NCBI RefSeq assembly: GCF_025154075.1
Contig: NZ_JAOAMU010000005.1
Span: 367,759 to 416,734, forward strand
Reading direction: 5' to 3'
Length of the DNA stretch: 48,976 nt
Source of the DNA: Chryseobacterium herbae
Lineage (GTDB): Bacteria; Bacteroidota; Bacteroidia; Flavobacteriales; Weeksellaceae
The notes beneath the pieces were generated by a model, which did not search any database, was not told where the DNA came from, and saw only the letters and a program-made list of their open reading frames with translations. A program made the position numbers and the translations under genes. This document shows positions 24,860 through 32,545 of the stretch, piece by piece. Numbering within the stretch: the stretch's first letter is position 1; each line of letters opens with the position of its first letter.

Positions 24860-24904
24860 TTATGGGAATCCGTAATGTGGTATGATAGATAATCACCTAT
24901 TTTG
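24860..24904 (+). promoter_or_regulatory. activator-type promoter of the 24926 gene with palindrome
   Basis: TTATGGGAATCCGTAA (24860-24875) differs by one base from the reverse complement of the palindrome in front of the KTSC operon. It is followed by a -7-like TATTTTG (24898-24904). The palindrome centre is again 36.5 nt from the G of the -7 box. The -7 box is one base short of TAnnTTTG and no -33 element is seen, consistent with an activated promoter. Confidence 0.55.
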
Positions 24905-24925
24905 TAAAGACTGAAAAAACTATAT

Positions 24926-25786
24926 ATGTCCAAGAAAAAACTACTAATTCATGAGGTATTTGAGAAGGCAAGAAAGGATTTTCCTGCTGAAAGCACTAAG
25001 AATGGTTGGTGTAAAGAACTTGTTGATTATTTTGAGAAAAAGCTAAAGTTTATAATTAACGAAAAGACCTTCGTTAGGTACTATGATGCTTGTGTACGGG
25101 ATAATAAAGAACCCAATATAAAAGACATAAAAATTCTGAATAAGCTTAGTGAATACTTAGGTTATACAGACTTCACAGATTTTTCCGGAACTTTTATTAA
25201 GAAAGATGAAACAATCAATAAAACGACCGTTAAAATAAAAGTAGATGAAGATGAAGAGTCTTTATCTGAGAAGTTTTCGAATCTGAATATCAATATTACC
25301 AATGAGCAGCATTTCAAACTACCTGATTTTATGAAACAGAATGGTTTAGGGATCATGGAGATTGCATTGCTTTTATGTCTCGTCACAGGAAATGTAGTTT
25401 TCTCTAATAATAAGAAGATATCTAATGGCTCTTCGTTTCCATTAAGCCTTATGTCGGGTTTACAAGTGGCTACAGATAAAAAATATATGTATTGGGGTGG
25501 GGAAAGATATATTGCTACGGACAGTAGCTTTATAAGACCTGGACTGGAAGTAAAGGCTATGAACGAGCATGTATTTCTGCATTTTAGAAAGATCAAAAGA
25601 AAAGATACCCTGACAGAGGCTAATGCTCTTGGAAAAACATGGTATTCAAAGTTTTATGGAAATGTTGAATTTTTTACAGATGATGGAGTAGATCCGGAAA
25701 ATGGGAGGGAATTGAGAAAATCAACCTCTACTATTATTTATAAATATGCAGGAAAGCCAAAAGATTCAATAGAGGTTGAAGAATAA
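24926..25786 (+). CDS. one-TM protein of unknown function
   Basis: The 286-residue protein is not assignable to a named family by eye. The N-terminal 90 residues are helical and charged (LIHEVFEKARKDF ... ILNKLSEYLGYTDFTDF), a pattern I associate with cytoplasmic modules of flavobacterial hypothetical proteins. A linker of acidic residues follows, then a single transmembrane helix (about 141-159, LGIMEIALLLCLVTGNVVF). The C-terminal half, including YMYWGGERYIATDSS, is probably periplasmic. This inside-out layout resembles a transmembrane signalling or anti-sigma-like protein, but that is a guess. Its promoter shares a palindrome with the KTSC operon. Confidence 0.75.
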   Translation: MSKKKLLIHEVFEKARKDFPAESTKNGWCKELVDYFEKKLKFIINEKTFVRYYDACVRDNKEPNIKDIKILNKLSEYLGYTDFTDFSGTFIKKDETINKTTVKIKVDEDEESLSEKFSNLNINITNEQHFKLPDFMKQNGLGIMEIALLLCLVTGNVVFSNNKKISNGSSFPLSLMSGLQVATDKKYMYWGGERYIATDSSFIRPGLEVKAMNEHVFLHFRKIKRKDTLTEANALGKTWYSKFYGNVEFFTDDGVDPENGRELRKSTSTIIYKYAGKPKDSIEVEE

Positions 25787-25795
25787 TTTAGACAT

Positions 25796-25830
25796 AAAAA
25801 AAGCGAACATCTACTAGATATTCGCTTTTA
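25796..25830. terminator. bidirectional terminator between convergent genes
   Basis: AAAAGCGAACATCT and AGATATTCGCTTTT form a stem with one mismatch and an ACT loop region. It is flanked by A-rich sequence on the left and T-rich sequence on the right. It serves the 24926 gene (plus) and msrA (minus). Confidence 0.8.
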
Positions 25831-25836
25831 TATTTT

Positions 25837-26391
25837 TTACGCCTCATTCAGCATTCCCAATTCTCCAAAATGTTTTTTAAACTTCTGGATCTTCGGGCCT
25901 ACTACGGCGCTACAATACGGTTGGTTGGGATTGACGTTGTAATACCCCTGGTGATACTGTTCTGCCGGCCAGAACTTCTCAAATTGGGTAACTTCCGTTA
26001 CGTAGGTTCCCTGCCATTTTCCTGATGCTTCAGATTTTTTAAGGGCTTCTTCAGCTTTCACCTTTTCAGCCTCGTCTTTATAATAGATCACAGAACGGTA
26101 TTGTGTTCCGATATCATTGCCCTGTCTGTTCAGTTGGGTAGGATCATGAAGGAAGAAGAATACATCCATCAGCTGTGCATAAGAAATGATGTTTGGATCA
26201 AATGTAATCTGCACCACTTCCGCATGCCCGGTTTCTCCTGTACATACTTCCTCATAGGTCGGATTGTCTTTGTGACCTCCCGAATATCCTGATATGGCAG
26301 AATGAACGCCTTTAAGCATATTGAAACAGCTTTCCACACACCAGAAGCATCCGCCTCCGAAAGTGATCTGTTCTAAATTATTGTTATCCAT
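25837..26391 (-). CDS. msrA: peptide-methionine (S)-S-oxide reductase MsrA
   Basis: The 184-residue protein reduces methionine-S-sulfoxide in damaged proteins. The catalytic motif is GGGCFWC, with nucleophile C15 and a second cysteine at C18. Other family blocks are YSGGHKDNPTYEEVCTGETGHAEVVQITFDP and YHQGYYNVNPNQPYC. No signal peptide is present, so it acts in the cytosol. The length is normal for the cytosolic type. It is a single gene with a terminator downstream; upstream lies a 484-bp repeat-bearing gap. Confidence 0.97.
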   Translation of the reverse strand: MDNNNLEQITFGGGCFWCVESCFNMLKGVHSAISGYSGGHKDNPTYEEVCTGETGHAEVVQITFDPNIISYAQLMDVFFFLHDPTQLNRQGNDIGTQYRSVIYYKDEAEKVKAEEALKKSEASGKWQGTYVTEVTQFEKFWPAEQYHQGYYNVNPNQPYCSAVVGPKIQKFKKHFGELGMLNEA

Positions 26392-26566
26392 TGTCTGTTG
26401 ATTATTTTATTTACGGTTTTTCCTGTTCAGCGATGACACAAAATCAGTAAAAAACCAATCAAAAGTAAGAAAAAAGTTTTTCATTTTGGATGAGAAATCC
26501 GATGATTTAAAACAGAATTGATATGCTATTTTTTAGGTATTGGGGAATATAGAGTTTTATAAGTTG

Positions 26567-26767
26567 GATAAACGCAAAGGCGCAAGGCTGTACGTTAAAG
26601 AGCCTTTTTAAGGTGCAAGAAAATCAAAGATTATCAGCAATGTGATGATGAGATTGCTTCGTCGCTTTGCTCCTCGCAATGACAGCGGTATACAATTTTA
26701 TCGCAGATAAAATCCTTGCGCCTTAAAGCATTCGAATAGGGAAAAGATTTGCGCCTTTGCGTTTATC
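26567..26767. repeat. 201-bp MITE-like element with 19-bp perfect inverted ends
   Basis: GATAAACGCAAAGGCGCAA (26567-26585) and its exact reverse complement (26749-26767) bound the element. Inside, TTAAGGTGCAAG (26607-26618) and CTTGCGCCTTAA (26714-26725) pair with one G-T mismatch. The centre (about 26650-26685) is the dispersed ATTGCTTCGTCGC / CTCCTCGCAAT hairpin known from many bacterial genomes. There is no coding frame and no clear target-site duplication. The remaining parts of the 484-bp msrA-ROK gap, 26392-26566 and 26768-26825, show nothing further. Confidence 0.8.
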
Positions 26768-26823
26768 AAAAAAAATTGCCGGATTAGCAGAGTTTGTTGG
26801 AAAATAGCAGCCTGCTTCAAACA

Positions 26824-26850
26824 AAAAAAGCACCCCAAAGGATGCTTTCA
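26824..26850 (-). terminator. terminator of the ROK gene
   Basis: On the minus strand GAAAGCATCC, loop TTTG, and GGGTGCTTTT pair with one G-U, followed by T-rich sequence. It lies about 26 bp after the ROK stop codon. Confidence 0.75.
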
Positions 26851-26875
26851 TTATTATTTTAAAATCGTTTTTCAG

Positions 26876-27844
26876 TTATTTTTCCCAAACCAAAGCACTT
26901 GCTCCAAGAATGGCAGCATCGGCTTCGTCCAGCTCACTGAAAACCAATTTTACTTTATTTCTAAAGATCGGAAGAAGATTTCTCTCCATATGAAGTTTGG
27001 CAGGCTTTAAAATGAAATCACCGGCCTTGATGACACCTCCAAATAGAAGAATCGCTTCAGGTGAAGAAAACATCACGAAATTCGCTAATGCCTCACCCAG
27101 CTTTTGTCCTGTATATCTGAATACTTCAGTCGCGATAAGGTCGCCTTTCAACGCACACTCGTGTACCGTTTTTGAATTGATCGTTTCTTCAGGATATTGA
27201 TTCAGCATAGATTCAGGAAACTCTGCTCTCATCTTTTTAGCGGTGATCGCAATTCCTGTTGCGGATGCATACGCTTCCAGACTTCCCTCAGATCCTGTAC
27301 TCCAGTGCTTTCTTCCCCCAGGTTTTACAATGGTGTGACCCAATTCTCCTGCAAATCCGTCATGTCCGTAAATCAGGCTTCCGTTGGAAATAATTCCGCT
27401 GCCTACACCGGTTCCCAAAGTGATCATGATGAAATCTTTCATCCCGCGTGCAGCTCCGAAAAGCATTTCTCCAAGGGCTGCCGCATTGGCATCATTGGTA
27501 ATGGTACACGGAAGATCGAATTTGGCTTTCATCAGCTCACTGAAAGGAACGAGTCCTTTCCATGGTAAATTGGGTGCCTGTTCAATGGTTCCTTTATAAT
27601 AGTTGGCATTAGGAGCGCCTACTCCGATACCGTCAAAGTTTTTTTCTGTACCGTATTTATCGATCAGGGGTTTAACCTGTTCGTATAAAGCATCGATAAA
27701 GTCTTCTACCTGCTCGTATTCATCAGTTCTCAGATTTCCTTTTTCCAGAACTTCACCTCGGTGGTTCACCACTCCGAATTTTGTATTGGTTCCGCCAATA
27801 TCAATTCCGAGAGCAACCTGTTTTGATAAATCTATTAATGACAT
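26876..27844 (-). CDS. ROK family sugar kinase (glucokinase-like)
   Basis: The 322-residue protein has the ROK ATPase fold. The phosphate-1 motif is GIDIGGTNTKFG (residues 13-24), the catalytic base is D118 in TITNDANAAALGE, the phosphate-2 motif is ITLGTGVGSGI (141-151), and GELGHTIV carries H170. ROK kinases phosphorylate hexoses such as glucose or N-acetylhexosamines; which one is unclear. The usual zinc motif CxCGxxGC is replaced by WSTGSEGS (181-188), so no cysteine remains there. It is a single gene with its own terminator. Confidence 0.88.
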   Translation of the reverse strand: MSLIDLSKQVALGIDIGGTNTKFGVVNHRGEVLEKGNLRTDEYEQVEDFIDALYEQVKPLIDKYGTEKNFDGIGVGAPNANYYKGTIEQAPNLPWKGLVPFSELMKAKFDLPCTITNDANAAALGEMLFGAARGMKDFIMITLGTGVGSGIISNGSLIYGHDGFAGELGHTIVKPGGRKHWSTGSEGSLEAYASATGIAITAKKMRAEFPESMLNQYPEETINSKTVHECALKGDLIATEVFRYTGQKLGEALANFVMFSSPEAILLFGGVIKAGDFILKPAKLHMERNLLPIFRNKVKLVFSELDEADAAILGASALVWEK

Positions 27845-27928
27845 TTCTATTTATAAATTCTAAAGGGTTAAAATTATAAAAAAGATTGTATTAATGGATT
27901 ATTAACAAAACTTTTATTTAAAAAACTT

Positions 27929-29140
27929 TTACGCCGTTTTTACCGGTTTCTTTTTTCTTCTTCCCCACCAAATCATGAATCCTGTCACAGGCAGTGATGC
28001 GCAGATCAGGCTGACAACAAATGCAATGATCTTTGTAGGAAGCCCTAAAATAGCTCCAACGTGGATGTCGTAGTTGGCATTGACGGTTTTCTCACCAAAG
28101 TTTTTGTCCTTTGGATCGTGGGTGTGAAGAAGCTCTCCTGAGTTTTCATCAAAGATCAGACTGCTGCTTTTGTGATAAGAGTAAGAAAGATGTTTTACAT
28201 AGACTTCAAAGTTCGGATGCTCATGATCGTCCATATGCTCATGGCCAAGATCAATGGCAAAACCGAATGCATCCGGGTATTTCAGAATAACGGTATTGAT
28301 GACTTTATCCAGTGTTCCTTCAGTTCTTAATTCTATCGGAGCTTTGGTTTTAATGTGGGAGAAATCCGGATATTTCGTTTCTCCGCCGGAGAAGATCACG
28401 TAGATCATCGCCTGTACCACAAAGTAGGCATAAAATAATCCTGTGATCGTGAAGACTAAAGCAAAGATAGATGAATAGAATCCTAAGATATTGTGAAGGT
28501 CATAATTCTTTCGTTTCCAGCTTTTGATATTTTTCCATTTGAATGAGAAGCGTTGTTTTCTTGCTGCCTTGTTTTTAGGCCACCAAAGTACAATTCCGGA
28601 GATAAGCATAATCAGGAAGATGATCACGGGGATTCCCACTACATAAGGTCCCCAGTCCTGCTTCAACAGGAAGCTCCAGTGAATCATTTTTACGATATTG
28701 AAAAATCCGTTCTTTTCATCATAGACTCTTAGAACTTTTCCGTTATAAGGATTTACATAGGCGGCTTTATAGACCGGAAGTTCTTCAAAGTAATTCCAGG
28801 CTTTCGTGTTGTGCTCATACCAGTAAAATACATAGGATCTCTTTTTGTCGATGGGAATGTTCACCCAGTGTACAGGGTATTTTTCTTTTACCTGCTCCAC
28901 CACGGTCTTTTCCATCAGTCGGATAGGAAGAACCTTTTTCTGATCTATATTTTGTTCATTGTGAAAGATCACATCCTTTCTGGTGAGGTTTTCTATTTCG
29001 TCTTTAAAAACATAGAGTGCTCCTGTAATGGAAATGATAAAGATCAGAAAGCCAATCCCCAGACCAAACCACAGATGCAGTTTGGCAGACCATTTTTTAA
29101 AGAATCCAGGCTTATTTTTATGATGATGTTTTTTCTTCAT
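27929..29140 (-). CDS. PepSY-associated transmembrane protein (third of locus)
   Basis: The 403-residue inner-membrane protein has about four transmembrane helices: one near residues 20-45 (LWFGLGIGFLIFIISITGALYVF) and others near 175, 220 and 375. Two extracytoplasmic PepSY-like regions lie between them. The family is linked to iron-siderophore uptake, often as reductase- or accessory-like proteins next to TonB receptors; the exact activity is unknown. It is a clear paralogue of the protein at 31309-32505. The ATG at 29140 is preferred to an upstream TTG. It is 51 bp after the receptor gene. Confidence 0.88.
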   Translation of the reverse strand: MKKKHHHKNKPGFFKKWSAKLHLWFGLGIGFLIFIISITGALYVFKDEIENLTRKDVIFHNEQNIDQKKVLPIRLMEKTVVEQVKEKYPVHWVNIPIDKKRSYVFYWYEHNTKAWNYFEELPVYKAAYVNPYNGKVLRVYDEKNGFFNIVKMIHWSFLLKQDWGPYVVGIPVIIFLIMLISGIVLWWPKNKAARKQRFSFKWKNIKSWKRKNYDLHNILGFYSSIFALVFTITGLFYAYFVVQAMIYVIFSGGETKYPDFSHIKTKAPIELRTEGTLDKVINTVILKYPDAFGFAIDLGHEHMDDHEHPNFEVYVKHLSYSYHKSSSLIFDENSGELLHTHDPKDKNFGEKTVNANYDIHVGAILGLPTKIIAFVVSLICASLPVTGFMIWWGRRKKKPVKTA

Positions 29141-29178
29141 ATCGCAGTTCAAAGTATCACAAAGATAAGTTTTACTTT

Positions 29179-29197
29179 TTATTTAGTTTAATTAAAA
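29179..29197. promoter_or_regulatory. candidate iron-regulatory operator before a PepSY gene
   Basis: TTATTTAGTTTAATTAAAA overlaps the stop codon of the upstream receptor gene and lies about 40 bp ahead of the PepSY start. It differs only in a central triplet from the site at 38257-38275 (read on the minus strand: TTATTTAGAACAATTAAAA). The regulator is unproven; a Fur-family site is the natural guess in this locus. Confidence 0.35.
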
Positions 29198-31309
29198 TTT
29201 ATATTCAAGCATTGCCGTACCTCTTGTTCCCAATGAATTTACGAACTCACTGTCACGTGCAGACCACCAGGCAATAGCAGGCTGATACATTTTGTTGAAC
29301 ACGTTTTCTACCCCTAAAGAGACCTTCCAGTTTCTATTGACTTCGTAGCTTGCTTTAAAGTTGAAAACGGTATAATCAGGAACATAACCTTCTCCGTATA
29401 CATACAGTCCTGTTTTTGCATTAGGCTGGAATCTGTCCTGCTCAAAGGCATGCAGCATATCAACACCAAGAGATAATGTTGGGATAGGTCTGAACTGAAC
29501 ATAGGCCAGCACTTTAGGTGCAGAAATTCTGCTGTTGTTAATCTTTGCTGAGTAATCTCCGTCATCTTTTACGGAAGTAATTCCTTCCATCCAGCTGTAG
29601 CTTCCTCCGAAATTGACCCATTTGGCTGGTGTGAAATGAAGGAATCCTTCAACTCCGTACACAATTTCCGGTGATCTCTGAATGGTTAATGCTCTGTCTG
29701 CACTTTGCACAAATGATGCGCCCAGCTTTGAAGTACTTACATAAGAGGTGATCTCATAGTTGACCCATTTTGAAATCTGTCCTGTAGCACCAAATTCATA
29801 ATTATTCACGATGATCGGTTTGGTTTCAAGATTCTGAATGGTTCCCTGAGTAGATGTTCTCAGAATTCTTCCCAGCTCGTTGATAGAATAGGATTGTGAA
29901 AAACTTCCGAACAGGTTTAGGAAAGGTTCAACGTTGTAACGTACCCCTAAATTGGCTACCAATGCATTATATTTTAGCTTTCCTCTGGTCACAAAAATGC
30001 TTGTTGTAAAAGTTCCGTCACTTTTAATGGAAGAAAGGGTATTAAAGTCACCTGCTTTCACGCTCATGTTTTCGTAGCGAAGACCTCCTTTGATGGTCAG
30101 TTTCTTTAATAAATCAACTTTAACCAATAGGAAAGGGGCCAGGTTGGTCATATTCATGTCCGGTGTCCAGTAGCGGCCGTCTTCCAGTTTCTGAACGGTC
30201 TGGTCATTCAGGATATCCATTCCGTACATGATTTCAGCCTGCGAATTTTGAGCGCTCCAAAGTTTGGTGTCAAAGTTAATTCTGGCTCCGTATTTTTTAG
30301 AGATCACATTGGACTGTCCTCCTCCGAAGAACGTGTCGCTGTATCCATATACGGTTTTGAAATCCTGCATGTAGGCATTGAAATTCAGTGAAGTAGTTCC
30401 CCAGAATAGATTTTGGTTATCATAGTTAATTCTGAAATTGTGGTTTTTAGGAGTTCCCTGAGGAGTCGTTTCCAGATTTTTTCCTACGCCTTCTCCAATG
30501 GTTGGTTTAATGCCATATTTCCCGGTTGCCAATCCTAAGCTGAGGTCAGATCTGGAGGAATATCCGATGTAGGAAGCTTCAATCCTTTGATCTTTGTTGA
30601 TATCATACCCTATTTTAAGCATCCCGTTGTAGTTGTCCATTTTTGCGGTGCTGTAAGTAGGAGAGAGGCTTACTCCATCTGCATCCTTCATGTAGCCCGT
30701 TCTTTCGTAGGCAAGAGAGAAAACATAATCGAATTTATTCACCTTTCCGGATAAAAGCTGGCTGGCTCTTACTCCTAGTGTTCCGCCATAAGCCTGGCCT
30801 GTAAAGCCTATCTGGCTCAATCCTGAAATCTTTTTATCGGACTTGCTTCTTCTCGTGATATAGTTGATGATCCCACCATCTGCACCGTTTCCGTAGATAG
30901 ATGATGCTCCTTTGATGACTTCGATTCTTTCAATCACTGAAGGATCGATAGACCTGATGTCTCTTGCTCCGTTTCTGAGTGGAGTAGACTGGGGAATTCC
31001 GTCGATAAGGACAAGAACCTGACGCCCTCTTAAAGTCTGTCCTGTGTTGGAAGTCTGTCCGGAGTTGGTTCCTAAACTGGGAACCGTATATTGAAGAATA
31101 CTGGTGATGTCTGAATTAACAGTCAGCTGAGATTGGATCTGCTTTTCGGCAACGATCGTTACTGAGCTTGGTATTTCTTTGATACTTTCTTTTTTTCTGG
31201 AAGCAGTCATCACGACTTCATCCACGCTGTTGGTCTGGACACTGTCTTTAACCTGTGCAAAAACAGTTGCCGACCCTAAGCATGCGGCTGATAAAAGCGC
31301 TTTTTTCAT
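29192..31309 (-). CDS. TonB-dependent outer-membrane siderophore receptor (catecholate type)
   Basis: The 705-residue receptor has a signal peptide (MKKALLSAACLGSATVFA). A TonB-box-like stretch (SVDEVVMTASRKKESI) and a plug domain follow (IPSSVTIVAEKQIQSQ ... ERIEVIKGASSIYGNGADGGIINYITRR), then a beta-barrel ending in the aromatic-terminated EYKF. There is no carboxypeptidase-like N-terminal domain, so it is not a SusC protein. The ATG at 31309 shares one base with the stop of the PepSY gene before it (TAATG), giving tight coupling. The transported siderophore cannot be read from sequence. Confidence 0.92.
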   Translation of the reverse strand: MKKALLSAACLGSATVFAQVKDSVQTNSVDEVVMTASRKKESIKEIPSSVTIVAEKQIQSQLTVNSDITSILQYTVPSLGTNSGQTSNTGQTLRGRQVLVLIDGIPQSTPLRNGARDIRSIDPSVIERIEVIKGASSIYGNGADGGIINYITRRSKSDKKISGLSQIGFTGQAYGGTLGVRASQLLSGKVNKFDYVFSLAYERTGYMKDADGVSLSPTYSTAKMDNYNGMLKIGYDINKDQRIEASYIGYSSRSDLSLGLATGKYGIKPTIGEGVGKNLETTPQGTPKNHNFRINYDNQNLFWGTTSLNFNAYMQDFKTVYGYSDTFFGGGQSNVISKKYGARINFDTKLWSAQNSQAEIMYGMDILNDQTVQKLEDGRYWTPDMNMTNLAPFLLVKVDLLKKLTIKGGLRYENMSVKAGDFNTLSSIKSDGTFTTSIFVTRGKLKYNALVANLGVRYNVEPFLNLFGSFSQSYSINELGRILRTSTQGTIQNLETKPIIVNNYEFGATGQISKWVNYEITSYVSTSKLGASFVQSADRALTIQRSPEIVYGVEGFLHFTPAKWVNFGGSYSWMEGITSVKDDGDYSAKINNSRISAPKVLAYVQFRPIPTLSLGVDMLHAFEQDRFQPNAKTGLYVYGEGYVPDYTVFNFKASYEVNRNWKVSLGVENVFNKMYQPAIAWWSARDSEFVNSLGTRGTAMLEYKF

Positions 31310-32505
31310 TATATTTTCTTTCCTTGTTTTTTTTGTTTTCCCCACCATACCAGAAATCCTGTCACAGGAAGTGAAGTACAGATGAGTCCGGTAATGAACC
31401 ATAAAATTTTTCCAAACAGCCCAAAGTAAGAACCTGTATGGATGTCGTAATTGGCATTGGCGTATTTTTCTGCATTGTTCAGTTTCTGATGAGGTTTTTC
31501 CGCCAGCAGTTTTCCTGAATATTTGTCAAAGACCAATGAATTCCTTTCGCTGAAACGTCCCTCTTCTCCGTATATGGTCACCGGAATGTTCTTTAATTCT
31601 TTTCCTTTTTTATTTTTTCCGTTCAGTGGAATTCTGAAACTGGAAGAGTGGGCATAAAGTTTTCTTGTTTCCTGAGCCGTAAGGTCATAGACCGAAGGGT
31701 TTTTAGCCATCAGAGAGTCGGGAGATTTGATTTCCTTTTCTTTCGGCTGTTCCAAAGATCCTGACAGGGCAAGATTGAACGTGTTTTTTACATACGGATA
31801 TGCAAAATAGATTCCTGTAATGCTGATCAGTAAAGCGAAAAATGAGGCATAGAAGCCTAGTACATTATGAAGATCATAGTTTTTACGTTTCCAGGTTTTT
31901 ACATTTTCCCAGCTGAACCAGAAGCGTCCTTTTCTTGCTTTTTTGTTCTTTGGCCACCATAATACAATTCCGGTGATGAGCATGAAAATAAACAGGACGG
32001 TAGGAATTCCTATGACATATTTCCCCCAATCTGCTTTTAATAATAAACTCCAGTGAATGGATTTTAAAATAGGAAAAAGGTCATATTTTTCATTGTAAAC
32101 CGCTAAAATTTTTCCGGTATACTGATCTACATAGACGAGCTTATTGATTTTAACTTCTTCAAAATAATTCCAGCCTTTTTTGTTTTTTTCATAGTAAGAA
32201 AAACGGTAAGATCTATTTTTGTCCAAAGAAATTTCCACGGCATTCACCGGAAATTTTTCATTGAGTTCGAGACTGACTTTTTCCTTCAGGATGGCAATAG
32301 AAAGGGGCGAGGTTGTTGTTTCCTTTACATACATCGCTTCTTTTCGGAGGATGTTCTGTATTTCGTCTTTAAAAACATACAGAGTTCCGGTAAGCGAAAC
32401 GATGAAAACAATGATACCAACGGACAAACCAAACCACAAATGCAGTTTGGCAGACCATTTTTTTGTAAAAGAAATTTTCTTTTTATGGGGGTGCCTTTTC
32501 TTCAT
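31309..32505 (-). CDS. PepSY-associated transmembrane protein (second of locus)
   Basis: The 398-residue inner-membrane protein begins with a His/Lys-rich tail and then LWFGLSVGIIVFIVSLTGTLYVFKDEI. It continues with two PepSY-like periplasmic regions and further helices, ending SLPVTGFLVWWGKQKK. It is closely related to the protein at 27929-29140, including the WSAKLHLWFGL start and the VTGF-WWG end, so the two look like duplicates flanking one receptor. A hairpin ends just 3 bp before its start codon (32509-32539). It is translationally coupled to the receptor downstream. Confidence 0.9.
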   Translation of the reverse strand: MKKRHPHKKKISFTKKWSAKLHLWFGLSVGIIVFIVSLTGTLYVFKDEIQNILRKEAMYVKETTTSPLSIAILKEKVSLELNEKFPVNAVEISLDKNRSYRFSYYEKNKKGWNYFEEVKINKLVYVDQYTGKILAVYNEKYDLFPILKSIHWSLLLKADWGKYVIGIPTVLFIFMLITGIVLWWPKNKKARKGRFWFSWENVKTWKRKNYDLHNVLGFYASFFALLISITGIYFAYPYVKNTFNLALSGSLEQPKEKEIKSPDSLMAKNPSVYDLTAQETRKLYAHSSSFRIPLNGKNKKGKELKNIPVTIYGEEGRFSERNSLVFDKYSGKLLAEKPHQKLNNAEKYANANYDIHTGSYFGLFGKILWFITGLICTSLPVTGFLVWWGKQKKQGKKI

Positions 32506-32508
32506 AGC

Positions 32509-32539
32509 AAAAAGTTAACCTCCGAAGAGGCTAACTTTT
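32509..32539 (-). terminator. hairpin between receptor 2 and PepSY 2 (terminator or attenuator)
   Basis: On the minus strand AAAAGTTAGCCTC, loop TTCG, and GAGGTTAACTTTT pair over about 13 bp with one G-T mismatch, then TTTTTG. The 3' foot lies 3 bp ahead of the PepSY ATG at 32505, so it would also occlude that ribosome-binding site. Confidence 0.7.
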
Positions 32540-32545
32540 GATTCT

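Noticed and set aside
24711..24933. Minus-strand frames of 61-67 codons upstream of the 24926 gene
   Set aside because: They run through the promoter and direct repeats; the protein-level repetition simply mirrors the DNA repeat.
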